Source of the DNA: an uncultured Clostridia bacterium
GTDB taxonomy: Bacteria > Bacillota > Clostridia > Oscillospirales > Acutalibacteraceae
DNA length: 7,202 bases
Reading direction: 5' to 3'
Assembly: GCA_947623215.1 (NCBI GenBank)
Contig: CANQGN010000072.1
Span: 1-7,202 of the forward strand
Below the pieces are notes generated by a model, which saw only the letters and a program-made list of their open reading frames with translations, had not been told where the DNA came from and did not search any database. A program made the position numbers and the translations under genes. Each line of letters opens with the position of its first letter. The first letter of the stretch is position 1. Below are positions 6,323-7,202 of the stretch, one piece after another.

Positions 6323-7202
6323 TCAAGTAAGGGGCAGCGGGGCAAAGAGGGGGTAAAGCCCCGCAAAGGGGGTTACGCCGCACACCTGCTCGCCGTACCA
6401 CGCTACCGTGTAGGGCTTGTGGCAAATAAACTCCTGCTCTTGGCGGTGCAGCGGTTCAAAGCAAACCACTACCTGCTCGCCCGCCGCAAGGGTGCCCAGC
6501 TGCGCATAGCCGCCAATGGCAGCAAAGGGCAGGGGAGCGCCGTTTTTGGTAACGGTAAAGGAATGTTCCTTTATGCCCTGCGGCATGCGCACCGCAACGC
6601 GGCCGCTTTGGCGGGGCGTAAGGGTCAGCCGCCCGCGCAGCGGCAACTCGCTTGCAACCGTAAGGGCGGGGTGGTCGCAGCTAAAAAGCAGATTGAGGCA
6701 AACGGTACCTTCTTTTTCGGTTACAAACTGCCGCATGGCGGCGCACAGCCCCTGTATGGCCCCCTGGGTAATGTCTATGGTGTCTATTTCGTTGGCTTCT
6801 TTTAAAAGATGCGCCGTGGGGGTGGGGAAGCCGAAGCCCCCCACCGCCCGGCGGGTAAAGTCTCGCTCGCGGTCACAAGTCGGGTTTTCCGTTTCTTTGG
6901 CGTAGCCCTCGGTGGTGAGCACCTGCGCCGGTAACAGACCGCCGCGCAAATACCGCTCCGCCGCCGCGTACCAGTGGGCGGGGCGCTCCCGTTCGGCCAG
7001 CAGCAAAAAGATTTGCACCAAATCGCCCACCTGGTTCGATTCGCCCTGTTCGGTGGGGGTCCAAAGTATCTCTTTGCAAAAGCCGTAAGACGAGGTGGCG
7101 TTCCTGAGCCCCACGGTCACCACCCGCTTTACCTGCTCGGCTAAGGCCTGCTCGCCCGTAAAGGCGGCGTAGGCCAGCACGCCGGAAAGGGTAGAGGTAA
7201 TA
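6323..7202 (-). CDS. GH127/beta-L-arabinofuranosidase-like protein, C-terminal part
   Basis: The frame runs off the right edge of the window (residues 'ITSTLSG' precede the GTG at 7180), so this is the C-terminal 292 residues of a longer protein and that GTG is not the start. The first ~165 residues are helical and resemble the end of an (alpha/alpha)6 barrel: 'TSTLSGVLAYAAFTGEQ', 'LVQIFLLLAE', 'HWYAAAERYLRGGLLPAQV'. The rest is a beta-sandwich: 'VCLNLLFSCDHPALTVASE', 'GRLTLTPRQSGRVAVRMPQ', a 'TVTKNGAPL' strand pair and 'GEQVVVCFEP'. This order matches GH127-type beta-L-arabinofuranosidases and their uncharacterised relatives. The Cys that serve as nucleophile and zinc ligands in GH127 are not seen at the equivalent places ('GESNQVGDL' and 'GGFGFPTPT'). 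The substrate is therefore unknown, and hydrolysis itself is uncertain. It may be a carbohydrate-active enzyme or a divergent, catalytically altered relative. It is the upstream neighbour of pcrA on the same strand, without a visible terminator between them. Confidence 0.6.
   Translation of the reverse strand, partial: ITSTLSGVLAYAAFTGEQALAEQVKRVVTVGLRNATSSYGFCKEILWTPTEQGESNQVGDLVQIFLLLAERERPAHWYAAAERYLRGGLLPAQVLTTEGYAKETENPTCDRERDFTRRAVGGFGFPTPTAHLLKEANEIDTIDITQGAIQGLCAAMRQFVTEKEGTVCLNLLFSCDHPALTVASELPLRGRLTLTPRQSGRVAVRMPQGIKEHSFTVTKNGAPLPFAAIGGYAQLGTLAAGEQVVVCFEPLHRQEQEFICHKPYTVAWYGEQVCGVTPFAGLYPLFAPLPLT

Overview
The window looks like chromosomal DNA from a GC-rich, anaerobic, gut-type Clostridia (Oscillospiraceae/Ruminococcaceae-like). 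This is inferred from strong AGGAGG-type ribosome binding sites, two TTG starts, a GGGtGRT-family protein paired with an IscU/NifU-like protein, a clostridial-style PcrA with an extra segment in domain 1A, and a cysteine-rich protein of a type I associate with Clostridia. No phage, transposase, CRISPR array, tRNA or rRNA is visible. Coding density is very high and no gene-free stretch exceeds about 110 bases.

Layout. On the + strand, positions 1-2943 hold four closely spaced genes. These are the 3' end of an ispE-like GHMP kinase (isoprenoid precursor synthesis), a cyclophilin-type peptidyl-prolyl isomerase lipoprotein, an IscU/NifU-like protein with atypical metal ligands, and a GGGtGRT protein of unknown function. 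A strong rho-independent terminator at 2976-3014 closes this run. On the - strand, reading from the right edge, are the C-terminal ~292 residues of a GH127/beta-L-arabinofuranosidase-like protein, a PcrA/UvrD DNA helicase starting 29 bases later, and a 260-residue Cys-rich protein of unknown function. The two gene runs converge at about 2944-3036.

The most interesting points are as follows. (1) The whole pcrA-to-hypothetical intergenic region (3822-3917) is an imperfect inverted repeat. Its arms carry AAATCCTCCT and AGGAGGATTT, so a transcript reading through from pcrA would fold the downstream gene's ribosome binding site into a long stem. This suggests translational sequestration, possible attenuation, or a small palindromic element. 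(2) The IscU-like/GGGtGRT pair is a probable two-protein system of unknown function. (3) The IscU-like protein and the GH127-like protein both appear to lack the cysteines or acid that define the canonical active sites of their families.

All family assignments rest on recognition of motifs and overall pattern from the translated sequence. No database search was run.
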